NCBI RefSeq assembly: GCF_900141775.1
Contig: NZ_FSRI01000001.1
Coordinates: 1,768,251 to 1,832,250 of the forward strand
Origin: Salinivibrio sp. ES.052
GTDB taxonomy: Bacteria > Pseudomonadota > Gammaproteobacteria > Enterobacterales > Vibrionaceae
Direction: 5' to 3'
DNA: 64,000 nt
The translations under genes were made by a program, and so were the position numbers. Every line of letters starts with the position of its first letter. The stretch's first letter is position 1. The notes under the pieces are model-generated. The model had not been told where the DNA came from, searched no databases, and saw only the letters and a program-made list of their open reading frames with translations. This document shows, piece after piece, positions 47,339-57,507 of this stretch.

Positions 47339-48469
47339 TTACCCGACCAAGGCCAACAGTATACCCGCTGCCACCGCAGAGCCCAGAACGCCAGCTACAT
47401 TGGGGCCCATCGCATGCATCAACAGGAAATTATGTGGATTGGCATCGAGCCCAACCTTGTTGACGACCCGTGCTGCCATCGGCACCGCGGAAACCCCTGC
47501 CGCACCGATTAAGGGGTTGATAGGATCGCGACTAAACCGGTTGAGGATCTTCGCCATTAAAACGCCGGTTCCGGTGCCAATACTGAACGCGACAGCCCCC
47601 AGAACCAGGATCCCTAACGTCTCGAACTGGAGAAATTTGTCCGCCTCGAGTTTTGAGCCAACCGCAAGTCCCAAAAAGATGGTCACAATATTGATCAATT
47701 CATTTTGTGCCGTACTCGACAAGCGATCGACGACGCCACTCTCGCGCATCAAATTGCCTAAACAAAACATACCCACGAGAGGTGTGGCTGATGGCAAAAA
47801 TAAGATAGTCATCATCAATACCGCCAGCGGAAACAGCACTTTCTCGGTTTTCGAGACGTGGCGAAGCTGCTTCATTTCAATTTGGCGTTCTTGTGGTGAC
47901 GTAAATAGTTTCATGATCGGCGGTTGAATAATCGGCACCAACGCCATATAGCTGTAGGCCGCGACAGCGATCGCACCAAGCAGATCCGGCGATAGTCGGC
48001 TAGCCAAGAATATCGCTGTCGGCCCATCTGCCCCCCCAATAATCGCAATCGATGCGGCATCTTGGAGACTAAATTCCATGCCAGGGATCAGGTTAAGCAA
48101 AATCGCCCCGAACAGGGTCGCAAAAATACCAAACTGTGCAGCCGCCCCGAGGAGCAAAGTCCGCGGGTTAGCAATCAAGGCCCCGAAATCGGTCATTGCA
48201 CCGACGCCCATGAAGATCAATAGCGGGAAAACCCCAGTATCAATCCCCACATGGTAGATGTAGTACAACAAACCACCAGGTTCGTTAAAGCCGGCATTGG
48301 GAATATTCGCCAGTATTGCGCCAAAGCCGATGGGCAAAAGCAGTAACGGTTCGAAGCCACGCCGAATCGCAAGAAAAAGCAACAAACAGCCAACGGCAAT
48401 CATTACAAGCTGTGGCCACTGGAAATTCGCCAGCCCCGTCTCTGACCACAGGATCATTAATCCTTCCAT
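47339..48469 (-). CDS. oadB: Sodium-pumping oxaloacetate decarboxylase beta subunit
   Basis: Integral membrane subunit (about nine to ten segments) that decarboxylates carboxybiotin and pumps Na+. Beta-family signs: [54 protein letters not shown] (with the Na+-linked Asp of GADGPT), [13 protein letters not shown]-like segment and [20 protein letters not shown]. 376 residues. Last gene of oadG-oadA-oadB, about ten bases after oadA. It links citrate/oxaloacetate fermentation with the sodium gradient, in keeping with a marine or halophilic host. Confidence 0.95.
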   Translation of the reverse strand: MEGLMILWSETGLANFQWPQLVMIAVGCLLLFLAIRRGFEPLLLLPIGFGAILANIPNAGFNEPGGLLYYIYHVGIDTGVFPLLIFMGVGAMTDFGALIANPRTLLLGAAAQFGIFATLFGAILLNLIPGMEFSLQDAASIAIIGGADGPTAIFLASRLSPDLLGAIAVAAYSYMALVPIIQPPIMKLFTSPQERQIEMKQLRHVSKTEKVLFPLAVLMMTILFLPSATPLVGMFCLGNLMRESGVVDRLSSTAQNELINIVTIFLGLAVGSKLEADKFLQFETLGILVLGAVAFSIGTGTGVLMAKILNRFSRDPINPLIGAAGVSAVPMAARVVNKVGLDANPHNFLLMHAMGPNVAGVLGSAVAAGILLALVG

Positions 48470-48478
48470 GCTGTCCTC

Positions 48479-50269
48479 TTATCCTAAATGTAAAAGCGGC
48501 ATTCCAACAGTCACTGCATCGCCTTCTTTCACTTGCACATCTTGGACCGTGCCAGCACGCGCCGCCCTCACTTCCGTTTCCATTTTCATTGCTTCTAAGA
48601 TGATCAGGACATCACCTTCTTGGACATGCTCTCCGGCGGTCACCATGACTTTAAAAATATTCCCAGCTAAAGGCGCCGTCACAGGATCAGCATTCACAGA
48701 CGTAGGTGGTGATACGGGAGTATTTGTCGCCGTAGCGGCGTCGGTTGGTTGAATATCACCGAGTGTGCCATCCGGCCCCACATCGACTTTATAAACTTGG
48801 CCGTTCACACGCACACTGTATGTCTCCACCTCGGTATCTTCGCTTGGATGAGTATCCGTGCGAGCCACAGGAGGGCGTTCACCGGTCGGAACGGGTTCAA
48901 ACGCATCAGGGTTGCCACGATTTTGTAGAAACTTCCACCCCACCTGAGGAAAAAGCGCATACGTAAGGACGTCATCAATCGTATCGTCAGCGAGGCTCAC
49001 CCCTTCCGTCTCCGCCTTATCGGATAATGCCTGAGTCAACCTCTCCATTTCCGGCTCAAGCTTATCTGCTGGTCGACAGGTAATTGCTTGCTCACCGTCT
49101 AGCACGCGCGCTTGTAACTTAGCATTCACTGGCGCGGGTGCTTTGCCGTATTCACCTTTTAATAATGCTGCCGTTTCTTTGGTAATACTCTTGTATCTCT
49201 CACCAGTAAGCACATTGATGACGGATTGCGAGCCAACGATTTGCGACGTCGGAGTTACCAGTGGGATATAGCCTAGATCTTCGCGAACACGCGGGATCTC
49301 TTCCAAGACCTCGTCCATTTTATCGGCGGCCCCCTGCTCTTTGAGCTGGCCTTCCATATTGGTCAGCATGCCACCAGGCACCTGCGCAATGAGAATGCGT
49401 GAATCGACGCCCTTTAACTGCCCTTCAAACTGTGCGTATTTTTTACGCACTGTACGGAAGTAAGCAGCGATAGACTCCAGCTTGTTCAGATCAAGGTGGG
49501 TCTCACGCGCCGTTCCTTCAAGCATGGCCACTACCGTTTCAGTCGGCGTGTGTCCATAGGTTTGGCTCATTGAGGAAATCGCAGTATCTAGGACATCCAA
49601 GCCAGCTTCTACAGCTTTTACCGCCGTCGCTGTTGATAGCCCAGTGGTGGCATGGCAATGCAGTGAAAGTGGAATGTCACAGGCGGATTTAATCCGACTG
49701 ACAAGTTCATAGGCTTCATAAGGCTTTAACAAGCCAGACATGTCTTTAATACATAGAGAATGACAGCCAAGATCTTCTAACTGCTTCGCTAAATCTGTCC
49801 ACGTATCCATCGTATGAACAGGGCTGGTTGTGTACGAAATAGTGCCTTGGGCATGCGCTCCCACGTCGACGGCAGCACCAACAGCCGCTTGAAAGTTACG
49901 TACGTCGTTCATGGCATCAAAGATGCGGAATACGTCCATGCCATTAGCATGTGCGCGTTCAACAAACTTGTGTACGACATCGTCAGCATAGTGGCGATAG
50001 CCTAATAGATTTTGTCCGCGTAATAGCATTTGCATCGGGGTATTGGGCATGGCTTTTTTCAATTCACGCAACCGCACCCAGGGATCTTCACCTAAATAAC
50101 GAATACAAGCATCAAAGGTCGCCCCTCCCCAGGTTTCCAATGACCAAAACCCGATTTGATCGAGTTCGGCGGCAATCGGCAACATATCGTCCAAACGCAG
50201 ACGCGTGGCAAACAACGACTGATGGGCATCACGTAATACCACATCGGTAATAGCTAACGGCGTAGACAT
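48479..50269 (-). CDS. oadA: Oxaloacetate decarboxylase alpha subunit
   Basis: Cytoplasmic carboxyltransferase subunit. The N-terminal TIM barrel (about 1-270) has [56 protein letters not shown] and [11 protein letters not shown] (metal and catalytic residues). The conserved carboxyltransferase domain follows (about 290-470). The C-terminal biotinyl domain (about 520-596) carries Lys562 in EAMKMETEV, the biotin site. 596 residues, as in vibrios. Middle gene of oadGAB. Confidence 0.96.
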   Translation of the reverse strand: MSTPLAITDVVLRDAHQSLFATRLRLDDMLPIAAELDQIGFWSLETWGGATFDACIRYLGEDPWVRLRELKKAMPNTPMQMLLRGQNLLGYRHYADDVVHKFVERAHANGMDVFRIFDAMNDVRNFQAAVGAAVDVGAHAQGTISYTTSPVHTMDTWTDLAKQLEDLGCHSLCIKDMSGLLKPYEAYELVSRIKSACDIPLSLHCHATTGLSTATAVKAVEAGLDVLDTAISSMSQTYGHTPTETVVAMLEGTARETHLDLNKLESIAAYFRTVRKKYAQFEGQLKGVDSRILIAQVPGGMLTNMEGQLKEQGAADKMDEVLEEIPRVREDLGYIPLVTPTSQIVGSQSVINVLTGERYKSITKETAALLKGEYGKAPAPVNAKLQARVLDGEQAITCRPADKLEPEMERLTQALSDKAETEGVSLADDTIDDVLTYALFPQVGWKFLQNRGNPDAFEPVPTGERPPVARTDTHPSEDTEVETYSVRVNGQVYKVDVGPDGTLGDIQPTDAATATNTPVSPPTSVNADPVTAPLAGNIFKVMVTAGEHVQEGDVLIILEAMKMETEVRAARAGTVQDVQVKEGDAVTVGMPLLHLG

Positions 50270-50300
50270 AACAAACTCCTTTTTATATGTGCCTTACCAC

Positions 50301-50549
50301 TCAACGATGGCGTTGGCGGTACTGCTGAACAGCGACAGTGATCGCGGCAACGACATCGGGTGAAAGCGTGTCCGATGCAGATTGTGCTTTAGGTTGAGGG
50401 ATCGCTTTAGTAGCGGTTGGCGGGGTCGGATCACCAAAACGTTCCAGTTGGCGAACCAAGAAAATTAAAATAGAGAGAAAGACAAACACGACAGCCATGC
50501 CAGTCAGCATCAACATCAGTGCCTGTTCTAAAAGTGGGCCTAAATCCAT
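50301..50549 (-). CDS. oadG: Oxaloacetate decarboxylase gamma subunit
   Basis: Small membrane-anchored subunit that assembles alpha with beta and binds Zn through its C-terminus. One membrane segment (about 8-30; MLMLTGMAVVFVFLSILIFLV) and a Pro/Ala-rich linker, then SPDVVAAITVAVQQYRQRHR. The start is set at ATG 50549 because AAGGAAG precedes it (82 residues); the frame is open eight codons further. First gene of the operon; a promoter candidate is 100 bases upstream. Confidence 0.9.
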   Translation of the reverse strand: MDLGPLLEQALMLMLTGMAVVFVFLSILIFLVRQLERFGDPTPPTATKAIPQPKAQSASDTLSPDVVAAITVAVQQYRQRHR

Positions 50550-51082
50550 GGTTATCTTCCTTGTTACACTCACTCTTGCTTACAACGAAGCGGTGATTAC
50601 CACTGTTATTATCTGTTTATCTTGGTGGCAAATTCATCATCGGCGTTCAAAATACTAACAATTCGCATAAATGACAATCTGGCGTTACGTTTTTGTTACC
50701 TTACAACGCCCGTTTTTAGGCGATTATTCTCGTTTATTTGTTGTAATAACCGTGTGCGTGTTTATGCAAAAACAGCGTCGCCCTGTACGGTGGTGACAGC
50801 GTTGACACCTATGCGTGTGATGGACAGTTCACGATTGGCGAGATGCACACTATGCCATCTTTGGAAAAAGCATTTTTCCGTCATCAACATTTGCCGAGAT
50901 AAGAAGATACGAGGGGACTGATAGCCGGTAAAGCGAGAATAATGCGATTATATGATCAATGTAACGCGTCAAATCACTCGAAGCGTAAAAATATCACGAA
51001 GACTAACGTCCACCAGACATCATCTAGACGTTATAAAAAGAAAGGGAAACTAAAAACAATGATTGAGGAGAGGATGCAAAAA
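50550..51082. other. Intergenic region between oadG and the tRNA cluster
   Basis: About 530 bases with no credible gene. It holds the promoter of oadGAB (50649-50677) in its first half. The part from about 50800 to 51080 is without recognisable features apart from being downstream of the tRNA operon. Confidence 0.5.
50649..50677 (-). promoter_or_regulatory. Candidate oadGAB promoter
   Basis: Minus strand TTGTCA (50677-50672), 17 bases, TATTTT (50654-50649), about 100 bases before the oadG start. Confidence 0.45.
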
Positions 51083-51159
51083 TGGCGCGTCCGGGAGGAT
51101 TCGAACCTCCGACCGCCTGGTTCGTAGCCAGGTACTCTATCCAGCTGAGCTACGGACGC
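51083..51159 (-). tRNA. tRNA-Arg (ACG)
   Basis: 77 bases on the minus strand including the encoded CCA. Acceptor GCGTCCG/CGGACGC, anticodon loop CTACGAA with anticodon ACG, T-arm GGTTCGAATCC. Last of six tRNA genes in one operon. ACG is the I34-type arginine tRNA, matching argV/Y/Z/Q by csrA in E. coli. Confidence 0.98.
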
Positions 51160-51185
51160 GCTGACAGATTTGCATTGATTGAAGA

Positions 51186-51262
51186 TGGCGCGCTCGGGAG
51201 GATTCGAACCTCCGACCGCCTGGTTCGTAGCCAGGTACTCTATCCAGCTGAGCTACGAGCGC
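51186..51262 (-). tRNA. tRNA-Arg (ACG), variant acceptor stem
   Basis: Same as the other copies except the acceptor, which is GCGCTCG/CGAGCGC: two base pairs are exchanged with compensation on both strands. Anticodon ACG; CCA encoded. Confidence 0.98.
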
Positions 51263-51316
51263 GTGTCGTCAATCTATGTTCGTCCTGAACAATGTTGCGG
51301 GTCTTCCGTGAAATGA

Positions 51317-51393
51317 TGGCGCGTCCGGGAGGATTCGAACCTCCGACCGCCTGGTTCGTAGCCAGGTACTCTATCCAGCTGAGCTACGGACGC
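51317..51393 (-). tRNA. tRNA-Arg (ACG)
   Basis: Identical in sequence to the copy at 51083-51159. CCA encoded. Confidence 0.98.
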
Positions 51394-51423
51394 ACATCTT
51401 GTACAAGGCAGGCTTGTAATCAA

Positions 51424-51516
51424 TGGCGGTGAGGGAGGGATTCGAACCCTCGATACGGCTACAAACCGTATACTCCCTTAGCAGGGGAGCGCCTTCAGCC
51501 ACTCGGCCACCTCACC
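51424..51516 (-). tRNA. tRNA-Ser (GCT)
   Basis: 93 bases with a long variable arm, as expected for a class II tRNA. Acceptor GGTGAGG/CCTCACC, anticodon GCT in CTGCTAA, T-arm GGTTCGAATCC. CCA encoded. Matches serV beside the arg tRNAs in E. coli. Confidence 0.98.
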
Positions 51517-51524
51517 GCAAGTAG

Positions 51525-51601
51525 TGGCGCGTCCGGGAGGATTCGAACCTCCGACCGCCTGGTTCGTAGCCAGGTACTCTATCCAGCTGAGCTACGGACG
51601 C
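51525..51601 (-). tRNA. tRNA-Arg (ACG)
   Basis: Fourth arginine copy, same acceptor as 51083-51159. It stands between the two serine tRNA genes. CCA encoded. Confidence 0.98.
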
Positions 51602-51625
51602 GCATCTATCTTGCTTGCAACAACA

Positions 51626-51718
51626 TGGCGGTGAGGGAGGGATTCGAACCCTCGATACGGCTACAAACCGTATACTCCCTTAGCAGGGGAGCGCCTTCAG
51701 CCACTCGGCCACCTCACC
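51626..51718 (-). tRNA. tRNA-Ser (GCT)
   Basis: First gene of the tRNA operon and apparently identical to 51424-51516. CCA encoded. A near-consensus promoter lies 16-44 bases upstream. Confidence 0.98.
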
Positions 51719-51734
51719 GTCGCTGCGGGAGCAC

Positions 51735-51762
51735 ATATTACTTTGAGCCACACATATGTCAA
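51735..51762 (-). promoter_or_regulatory. Promoter of the tRNA operon
   Basis: Minus strand TTGACA (51762-51757), 16 bases, TAATAT (51740-51735), followed by a GC-rich stretch before the first tRNA, as in stringently controlled stable-RNA promoters. Confidence 0.8.
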
Positions 51763-51880
51763 ACACTTTTCTGGCAAAAACTGTCTCGCCACCAACAAAT
51801 GGACAATTATCATCCATAGTGTGTTTTTATTGTTGGTTTTATCGCCGTTTCATTTTGATTTTATAGGAAAACCGTCCATA

Positions 51881-51905
51881 AAAAAGGCCGACCTTAGTCG
51901 ACCTC
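51881..51905 (-). terminator. Terminator after csrA
   Basis: AGGTCGAC and GTCGGCCT (one G-T wobble) with a four-base loop; six T follow on the minus strand. It separates csrA from the tRNA operon. Confidence 0.8.
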
Positions 51906-51915
51906 TTTTGCCTTC

Positions 51916-52113
51916 TTAGTAGTCGCTTTGACTACTCGCTGGCGTACCTTTTTCGGCCTGAATACGCATGTAGATCTCTTCACGATGAACAGAAACATCT
52001 TTCGGTGCATTCACACCAATACGTACTTGGTTACCTTTTACACCCAACACGGTGACGGTGACTTCATCACCAATCATCAAGGTTTCGCCAACACGGCGAG
52101 TCAAAATCAGCAT
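51916..52113 (-). CDS. csrA: Carbon storage regulator CsrA
   Basis: Post-transcriptional regulator that binds GGA motifs in mRNA leaders, controlling carbon metabolism, biofilm, motility and virulence. 65 residues: [24 protein letters not shown], the Arg44-region [18 protein letters not shown] and a variable tail ending SQSDY. The key RNA-binding Leu4 and Arg44-type residues are in place. AAGGAG precedes the ATG. In the LuxPQ system CsrA activity is one of the downstream branches in vibrios, although nothing here shows that directly. Followed by a terminator and the tRNA cluster, the order seen in E. coli. Confidence 0.97.
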   Translation of the reverse strand: MLILTRRVGETLMIGDEVTVTVLGVKGNQVRIGVNAPKDVSVHREEIYMRIQAEKGTPASSQSDY

Positions 52114-52455
52114 GCTTCTACTCCTTGAGTATCAATCTTTTACTTATTCAATTAGTGTCTGAGCCAGATAACCCGCCAGCGTATCGGCCCGTTACCTGTA
52201 ATCGTTGGATTATTTCCCTGCTCGTGATGCCAATGCGGACGTTATTATCGTACGCACTTCACACTATGGCCGAATTATCACACCATATCCAGAAAAGGGC
52301 AGAGAAATTTACTGTTTTATCATCATGCCGTTAGCCGTTAGGCCGATTGACCTGAGATAACAGTATAAGAGAAATCTGTGTTGCACTGGCCAGCAAAGCG
52401 ACAAAATCTAAGCGATATCACCTCTTAGAGCCGGCACATCGCCTAAGGCGTTGCA

Positions 52456-52483
52456 CTATACAGAATCAGAAAAAAAGTGCAAT
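52456..52483 (-). promoter_or_regulatory. Candidate csrA promoter
   Basis: Minus strand TTGCAC (52483-52478), 16 bases, TATAGT (52461-52456). The hexamers belong to an inverted pair TTGCACT/AGTGCAA that encloses the spacer. About 340 bases before the csrA start, so a long leader or further promoters are implied. Confidence 0.45.
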
Positions 52484-52500
52484 TATTAATCTAGATCACA

Positions 52501-52523
52501 AAAAAAGGTCGCGACTCGCGACC
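52501..52523 (-). terminator. Terminator after alaS
   Basis: GGTCGCG/CGCGACC with a three-base loop; seven T follow on the minus strand. 33 bases after the alaS stop. Confidence 0.88.
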
Positions 52524-52555
52524 CTCTTGACATTTTCGATATGACTATCAGGCAA

Positions 52556-55138
52556 TCATAAACGCTCAGTTAACCAAGCATCCGCAGAGGCTAATGCACT
52601 GGGTAACGCACTGATATCGCTGCCCCCTGCTTGCGCCATGTCTGGGCGACCTCCGCCTTTGCCACCCACTTGTTGCGCGACAAGGTTTACCAGCTCACCG
52701 GCTTTGACTTTGCTGGTCAGATCCTTGGTGACACCCGCGATCAGACCCACTTTGCCATCAGACACGTTGCCGAGCAGCACTATGCCGCTATCCATTTGGT
52801 TTTTCAGGTCATCGACCATACTACGTAGCGCTTTGTTATCCGCACCATCAAGTTGGCTAATCAGCACTTTCACACCGTTTAGCTCACGGACTTGATTGAT
52901 CAGCCCAGCACTTTCTTGTGCGGCCAGTTTCTGCTTAAGCTGCTGAATTTGCTTCTCTAGCGCTTTGGCTTTGCTCTGGGCATCGTCAAGCTTGGCTTCA
53001 TAGTCCGCCTGTTGCTGATAAACGCTATCAATGGCCTCTTGCCCAGTAATGGCTTCAATGCGGCGCACACCGGCCGCGATACCCGCTTCCGATACGATTT
53101 TAAACATGCCAATATCACCCGTGCGGCTCGCATGCGTGCCGCCACACAGCTCGATAGAGAAGTCGCCCATGCTTAATACGCGCACCTGGTCATCATACTT
53201 CTCACCAAACAGTGCCATTGCGCCTTTTTGTTTAGCGGCCTCGACATCCATCACCTCAGTGTGCACGGGGCTGTTTTCTCGGATTTGCTGATTGACTATC
53301 CGCTCAACCGCTTTGAGTTCGTCAGCAGTGACGGGCTCAAGGTGTGAGAAGTCAAAACGCAACCCATCAGGGCGGACTAGCGAGCCTTTCTGCGCAATGT
53401 GCTTACCCAACACCTCACGCAGCGCGGCGTGCAGTAAGTGAGTCGCTGAGTGGTTCATCGCCACCGCATGACGACGCTTGGCATCGACTTGCGCGGTCGC
53501 TTTCGCACCCACATTCAGTTGCCCTTCCGACAAGCTACCGTAATGCGCAATGGCTTGCCCTGCTTTCTGGGTATCGGTTACCGTGAAACGTCCTTGGGCT
53601 GTGTCAATCACCCCTGTATCACCACACTGGCCACCGGCTTCGGCATAGAAAGGGGTATGATCTAAGATCACAACTGCTTTATCACCTGATACCAAGCTAT
53701 CAACAGTGCCACCGTCGACAAAAATCTCGGTGATCTGACCGGTGCCTTCTGTCCCTGTGTAACCACAAAAATCAGAGCCATGCTCCACTTTTATTGCTTG
53801 GTTGTAGTCAGTCCCAAACTGTCCGGCTTCCCGCGCGCGCTGACGCTGGGCTTGCATCGCCGCTTCAAAGCCGGCTTCATCAATGCGATAACCGCGCTCA
53901 CGAGCAACATCATTGGTTAAGTCTGCCGGGAAACCGTACGTGTCATAGAGTTTGAAGACGGTTTCGCCATCAAGCTCGTCACCCTTAACCTTGTCCAAGG
54001 CCTCTTCCAACATCAACATGCCACGCTCAAGGGTGCGGCCAAAGTTGTCTTCTTCAATCTTTAGCACCTTTTCCACCATGGTTTGCTGTGCTCGCAAGTC
54101 TTCACCTGCCGTGCCCATGATGGTGGCGAGAGGGCCAACCAGTTTATAGAAAAACGCGTCTTTGCTGCCCAGTTTGTTGCCATGGCGAACCGCACGGCGA
54201 ATGATACGGCGCAACACATAGCCCCGCCCTTCGTTCGATGGCATCACGCCATCAACAATCAGATACGCGCATGAACGGATGTGGTCTGCTACCACACGCA
54301 AAGACTGGTTGGTCAGGTCTTCAACCCCGATAACCTCAGCCACTTGCTTAATTAATTGCTGGAAAACATCAATTTCATAGTTGGAATGGACGCCCTGCTT
54401 AATTGCTGCAATGCGCTCAATTCCCATGCCGGTATCAACCGACGGCTTAGGCAGATTTTCCATGGTGCCGTCAGCTTGACGGTTGAACTGCATAAAGACG
54501 ATATTCCAGATCTCAATGAAGCGATCTCCGTCTTCTTCTGGCGTGCCTGGGGGGCCGCCCCAAATATGATCACCGTGGTCATAAAAGATCTCACTGCATG
54601 GCCCACATGGTCCAGTATCACCCATTTGCCAAAAGTTGTCTGACTCGTAAGGCTTACCACCTTCCTTATCGCCAATACGCACGATGCGATCCGCAGGCAC
54701 ACCGATTTTCTGGTGCCAAATATCAAACGCTTCGTCGTCGGTTTTGTAAACGGTCACCAATAACTTTTCTTTCGGCAAACCGATGGTCTCGGTTAAGAAC
54801 GCCCACGCATAAGTAATGGCGTCTTTTTTAAAGTAATCACCAAAGCTGAAATTACCTAGCATTTCAAAAAAGGTGTGATGGCGAGCAGTAAAACCGACAT
54901 TTTCGAGATCGTTATGTTTACCACCTGCGCGAACGCAACGCTGAGCGGAAGTCGCACGCGTGTAGTCCCGTTTCTCGACGCCTAAAAAGGTGTCCTTAAA
55001 TTGGTTCATCCCTGCGTTGGTGAACAACAGTGTTGGGTCATCGGCAGGCACGAGCGACGAGCTAGGCACAATCTGGTGCCCTTTGCTTTCAAAGAACTTG
55101 AGAAACGCGGTACGGATCTCATCAGTGCTCATATACAT
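52556..55138 (-). CDS. alaS: Alanyl-tRNA synthetase
   Basis: Class II synthetase that charges tRNA-Ala and edits Ser and Gly mischarging. Catalytic core (1-450): [82 protein letters not shown]. Editing domain (about 550-700) with [16 protein letters not shown] and [13 protein letters not shown] (zinc and editing residues). C-terminal C-Ala domain with a coiled coil at about 720-760 and a [15 protein letters not shown] motif near the end. 860 residues (E. coli 876). Starts at 55138 or the ATG two codons later. Confidence 0.97.
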   Translation of the reverse strand: MYMSTDEIRTAFLKFFESKGHQIVPSSSLVPADDPTLLFTNAGMNQFKDTFLGVEKRDYTRATSAQRCVRAGGKHNDLENVGFTARHHTFFEMLGNFSFGDYFKKDAITYAWAFLTETIGLPKEKLLVTVYKTDDEAFDIWHQKIGVPADRIVRIGDKEGGKPYESDNFWQMGDTGPCGPCSEIFYDHGDHIWGGPPGTPEEDGDRFIEIWNIVFMQFNRQADGTMENLPKPSVDTGMGIERIAAIKQGVHSNYEIDVFQQLIKQVAEVIGVEDLTNQSLRVVADHIRSCAYLIVDGVMPSNEGRGYVLRRIIRRAVRHGNKLGSKDAFFYKLVGPLATIMGTAGEDLRAQQTMVEKVLKIEEDNFGRTLERGMLMLEEALDKVKGDELDGETVFKLYDTYGFPADLTNDVARERGYRIDEAGFEAAMQAQRQRAREAGQFGTDYNQAIKVEHGSDFCGYTGTEGTGQITEIFVDGGTVDSLVSGDKAVVILDHTPFYAEAGGQCGDTGVIDTAQGRFTVTDTQKAGQAIAHYGSLSEGQLNVGAKATAQVDAKRRHAVAMNHSATHLLHAALREVLGKHIAQKGSLVRPDGLRFDFSHLEPVTADELKAVERIVNQQIRENSPVHTEVMDVEAAKQKGAMALFGEKYDDQVRVLSMGDFSIELCGGTHASRTGDIGMFKIVSEAGIAAGVRRIEAITGQEAIDSVYQQQADYEAKLDDAQSKAKALEKQIQQLKQKLAAQESAGLINQVRELNGVKVLISQLDGADNKALRSMVDDLKNQMDSGIVLLGNVSDGKVGLIAGVTKDLTSKVKAGELVNLVAQQVGGKGGGRPDMAQAGGSDISALPSALASADAWLTERL

Positions 55139-55266
55139 TGGCTAATCCTGATAATCGAATATTGCGTTAGCAACCGGTCATGGTCGTGACGCGATGGAAG
55201 CATGGAATTATTTACGCCATTGTAAACAACCGATCGCGTGTGGAAAAGAGACAGAGTGGGATTGGT

Positions 55267-55734
55267 TTAGAAATGTGTGTCGATGTCGTCGTGATTTAGC
55301 GCATATTGGATTTGATCGAAGTTGAAACCACGCGACTGCAAAAAGCGCATGCGTTTCGCTTTCACCTTGTGCTCAACAGGAGGAAGACAGCCATCTTGAT
55401 CCGCATATTTACGTAACGCTGTTTCTTTGGCGAGTAGGTACCAATCCACTTCAGCGTCCTGCTCTGCACGAGCTAATAGCTCAATATCAATGCCTTTACG
55501 CTTCGCATCTTGGCAGATACGCAGCCAACCATGGTGTTTGTTGACCCCTTGCCGCAGTAAGCTGGCGGCAAAGCGCGCATCATCCAACCAACCACGCTCT
55601 AAGCACTCACTTAACGTGGTGTCGATAGTGTCATCATCAAATCCACGTTGGGACAGCTTCTGTTGTAATTCGTGAACGGAATGGTCGCGGCGGGCAAGTA
55701 AGCCCACCGCTACCTCTTGGCACGATGCCGCCAT
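55267..55734 (-). CDS. recX: Regulatory protein RecX
   Basis: Inhibitor of RecA filament growth. All-helical repeat protein with AVGLLARRDHSVHELQQKLSQRGFDD, LSECLERGWLDDARFAASLLRQ and FLQSRGFNFDQIQYALN typical of RecX. 155 residues (E. coli 166). The ATG (55734) shares one base with the recA stop, so it is translated by reinitiation after recA and shares the SOS promoter. Confidence 0.93.
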   Translation of the reverse strand: MAASCQEVAVGLLARRDHSVHELQQKLSQRGFDDDTIDTTLSECLERGWLDDARFAASLLRQGVNKHHGWLRICQDAKRKGIDIELLARAEQDAEVDWYLLAKETALRKYADQDGCLPPVEHKVKAKRMRFLQSRGFNFDQIQYALNHDDIDTHF

Positions 55735-56783
55735 TACAACTTATCGTCTTCAGTTTCTGCTTTAGCGTCAGCATCAACTGCTTCATTGTTTAGCGCGGTT
55801 TGTAACAACATCTCACGCAATGTGGTATCAATTTCTTGAGCGATATGCGGGTTTTCTTTCAGGTATTTACACGCATTCGCTTTGCCTTGACCAATTTTAT
55901 CGCCCTTGTAGCTGTACCACGCCCCAGCTTTTTCTACCAGCTTGTGTTTCACCCCTAAATCCACCAACTCGCCTTGCAAGTTAATGCCTTGGCCATAAAG
56001 GATTTGGAATTCAGCTTGCTTAAACGGCGCGGCAACCTTGTTTTTCACCACTTTTACGCGGGTTTCGTTCCCCACCACTTCATCGCCATCTTTGATAGCA
56101 CCAATACGACGAATATCTAGGCGAACGGACGCATAGAATTTCAATGCGTTACCGCCAGTAGTGGTTTCTGGGTTACCAAACATCACACCAATCTTCATAC
56201 GGATTTGGTTAATAAACACCATCATGGTATTGCTGTTTTTGATGTTTGCAGTCAGCTTACGCATCGCTTGTGACAACATACGAGCTTGTAGACCCATGTG
56301 TGAGTCACCCATCTCGCCTTCAATCTCCGCCTTTGGTGTCAAGGCCGCGACTGAATCGATAACAATCATGTCTACGGCACCCGAGCGGGTCAGCGCATCA
56401 GCGATTTCGAGCGCTTGCTCACCGGTGTCTGGCTGAGAAACCAGTAGGTTATCGATGTCGACACCCAGCTTACGTGCGTAAATGGGATCCAATGCGTGCT
56501 CGGCATCAATAAACGCACACGTTTTACCCATTTTTTGCGCTTCAGCGATCGCTTCTAGCGTCAATGTCGTTTTACCTGATGACTCTGGGCCGTAGACCTC
56601 AATGATCCGACCAAAAGGCAGGCCACCTGCACCCAGCGCAATATCTAGAGACAAAGAGCCGGTCGATACAGTTTCGATGTCCATGGTACGGTCATCACCC
56701 AGGCGCATGATTGAGCCTTTACCAAATTGCTTTTCGATTTGCCCGAGTGCGGCTGCGAGCGCCTTTTCTTTGTTATCGTCCAT
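55734..56783 (-). CDS. recA: RecA recombinase
   Basis: Strand-exchange protein and LexA coprotease. Walker A GPESSGKT near residues 65-72; Walker [13 protein letters not shown]; loop L1 ([22 protein letters not shown]) and L2 ([31 protein letters not shown]) intact; acidic C-terminal tail (AETEDDKL). 349 residues. The LexA box lies within the promoter, about 65-85 bases upstream. Together with recBCD, recX and mutS in this window it makes up much of the recombination and repair set. Confidence 0.98.
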   Translation of the reverse strand: MDDNKEKALAAALGQIEKQFGKGSIMRLGDDRTMDIETVSTGSLSLDIALGAGGLPFGRIIEVYGPESSGKTTLTLEAIAEAQKMGKTCAFIDAEHALDPIYARKLGVDIDNLLVSQPDTGEQALEIADALTRSGAVDMIVIDSVAALTPKAEIEGEMGDSHMGLQARMLSQAMRKLTANIKNSNTMMVFINQIRMKIGVMFGNPETTTGGNALKFYASVRLDIRRIGAIKDGDEVVGNETRVKVVKNKVAAPFKQAEFQILYGQGINLQGELVDLGVKHKLVEKAGAWYSYKGDKIGQGKANACKYLKENPHIAQEIDTTLREMLLQTALNNEAVDADAKAETEDDKL

Positions 56784-56844
56784 TTCAGTCTCCAGGAAAT
56801 AAAACGCTATCTATATGAGATGAAAGCTATCATTAATGGGGGTA

Positions 56845-56872
56845 AGTATACTGTCCATTTATACAGTGTCTA
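56845..56872 (-). promoter_or_regulatory. recA promoter with LexA box
   Basis: Minus strand TAGACA (56872-56867), 16 bases, TATACT (56850-56845). The LexA box, CTG then ten bases then CAG with TAC/GTG flanks (56849-56868), fills the spacer, so LexA blocks polymerase directly. Confidence 0.9.
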
Positions 56873-56914
56873 GCCCTGTTTAGAAAAAATCTATCTGATG
56901 CGACATGCCTCCAG

Positions 56915-57400
56915 TTACGGCGTTAGTCGATTAAGGGCATAGGCCAACGCATGTTCAATCGTTTGTTCTCTCACAGCACGTCGGCCACCATCAAAATGGC
57001 AGACCTCTGTATCGGTTTCACCATGATGCCATGCCCACGCAAACCACACGGTACCAACAGGCTTATCCGCGCTGCCACCGCTTGGACCTGCAACCCCACT
57101 CACGGCAATCGCCAAATCCGCCTCTGCGTCTGTCAGTGCACCTTCTGCCATCGCCATGACCACGGGCTCACTGACAGCACCATATTGCGCCAATAAACTC
57201 TCTGGTACATGCACCTGTTGGTGTTTGGCTTGATTACTGTAGGTCACCCATGCTTGATTAAACCACTGAGAACTGCCCGCCACATCGGTTAAATAGTAGG
57301 CAATACCACCGCCTGTACACGACTCAGCAGTGGTTACCGTTAATTCAGCATCAATCAGTGACGCTCCCAAACGCTTAGCCAGTGAGAATAGATGCTCCAC
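56915..57400 (-). CDS. pncC: Nicotinamide-nucleotide amidase (CinA C-terminal family)
   Basis: Deamidates NMN to nicotinate mononucleotide in NAD recycling. Single-domain CinA_C protein: ELTVTTAESCTGGGIAYYLTDVAGSS with the Ser-Cys-Thr active region, WVTYSNQAKHQ, LAIAVSGVAGPSGGSADKPVGTVWFAW. 161 residues (E. coli 165). Located beside recA, as in most gammaproteobacteria, and divergent from mutS. No N-terminal MoCF domain, as expected for the short form. Confidence 0.93.
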   Translation of the reverse strand: MEHLFSLAKRLGASLIDAELTVTTAESCTGGGIAYYLTDVAGSSQWFNQAWVTYSNQAKHQQVHVPESLLAQYGAVSEPVVMAMAEGALTDAEADLAIAVSGVAGPSGGSADKPVGTVWFAWAWHHGETDTEVCHFDGGRRAVREQTIEHALAYALNRLTP

Positions 57401-57507
57401 AGCAATCTCCTCTATTCGTGGTTGATAAACCGATACCGCAACTTTACCCCTTGCCGTACTATCACGTATTCTAATCGCCCTTAACGTTCCATTTTGCAGG
57501 TCTAGTC

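Larger units (their letters stand above)
52114..52555. other. Intergenic region between alaS and csrA; no lysC
   Basis: 442 bases with no credible gene: only the alaS terminator, a candidate csrA promoter and its leader. In Vibrio species I recall an aspartokinase gene (lysC) between alaS and csrA; here none is found, and the gap is far too small to hold it. A 69-codon plus-strand frame at 52125 overlaps the leader region and looks spurious. Confidence 0.6.

Noticed and set aside
47190-47927. 245-codon open frame on the plus strand
   Set aside because: It lies opposite oadB and the oxidoreductase gene and has a low-complexity, Pro/Ser/Arg-rich translation typical of a shadow frame.
50817-50834. 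Possible CRP site, TGTGA and TCACG
   Set aside because: The two halves are eight bases apart rather than six, so it does not fit the CRP geometry.
51082-51819. Short frames over the repeats at 51.1-51.7 kb, which look like an array of spaced repeats
   Set aside because: The repeats are six tRNA genes read on the minus strand with correct cloverleaf arms; they are neither a CRISPR array nor coding.
52125-52334. 69-codon plus-strand frame between csrA and alaS
   Set aside because: No ribosome-binding site and no known pattern; it overlaps the csrA leader on the opposite strand.
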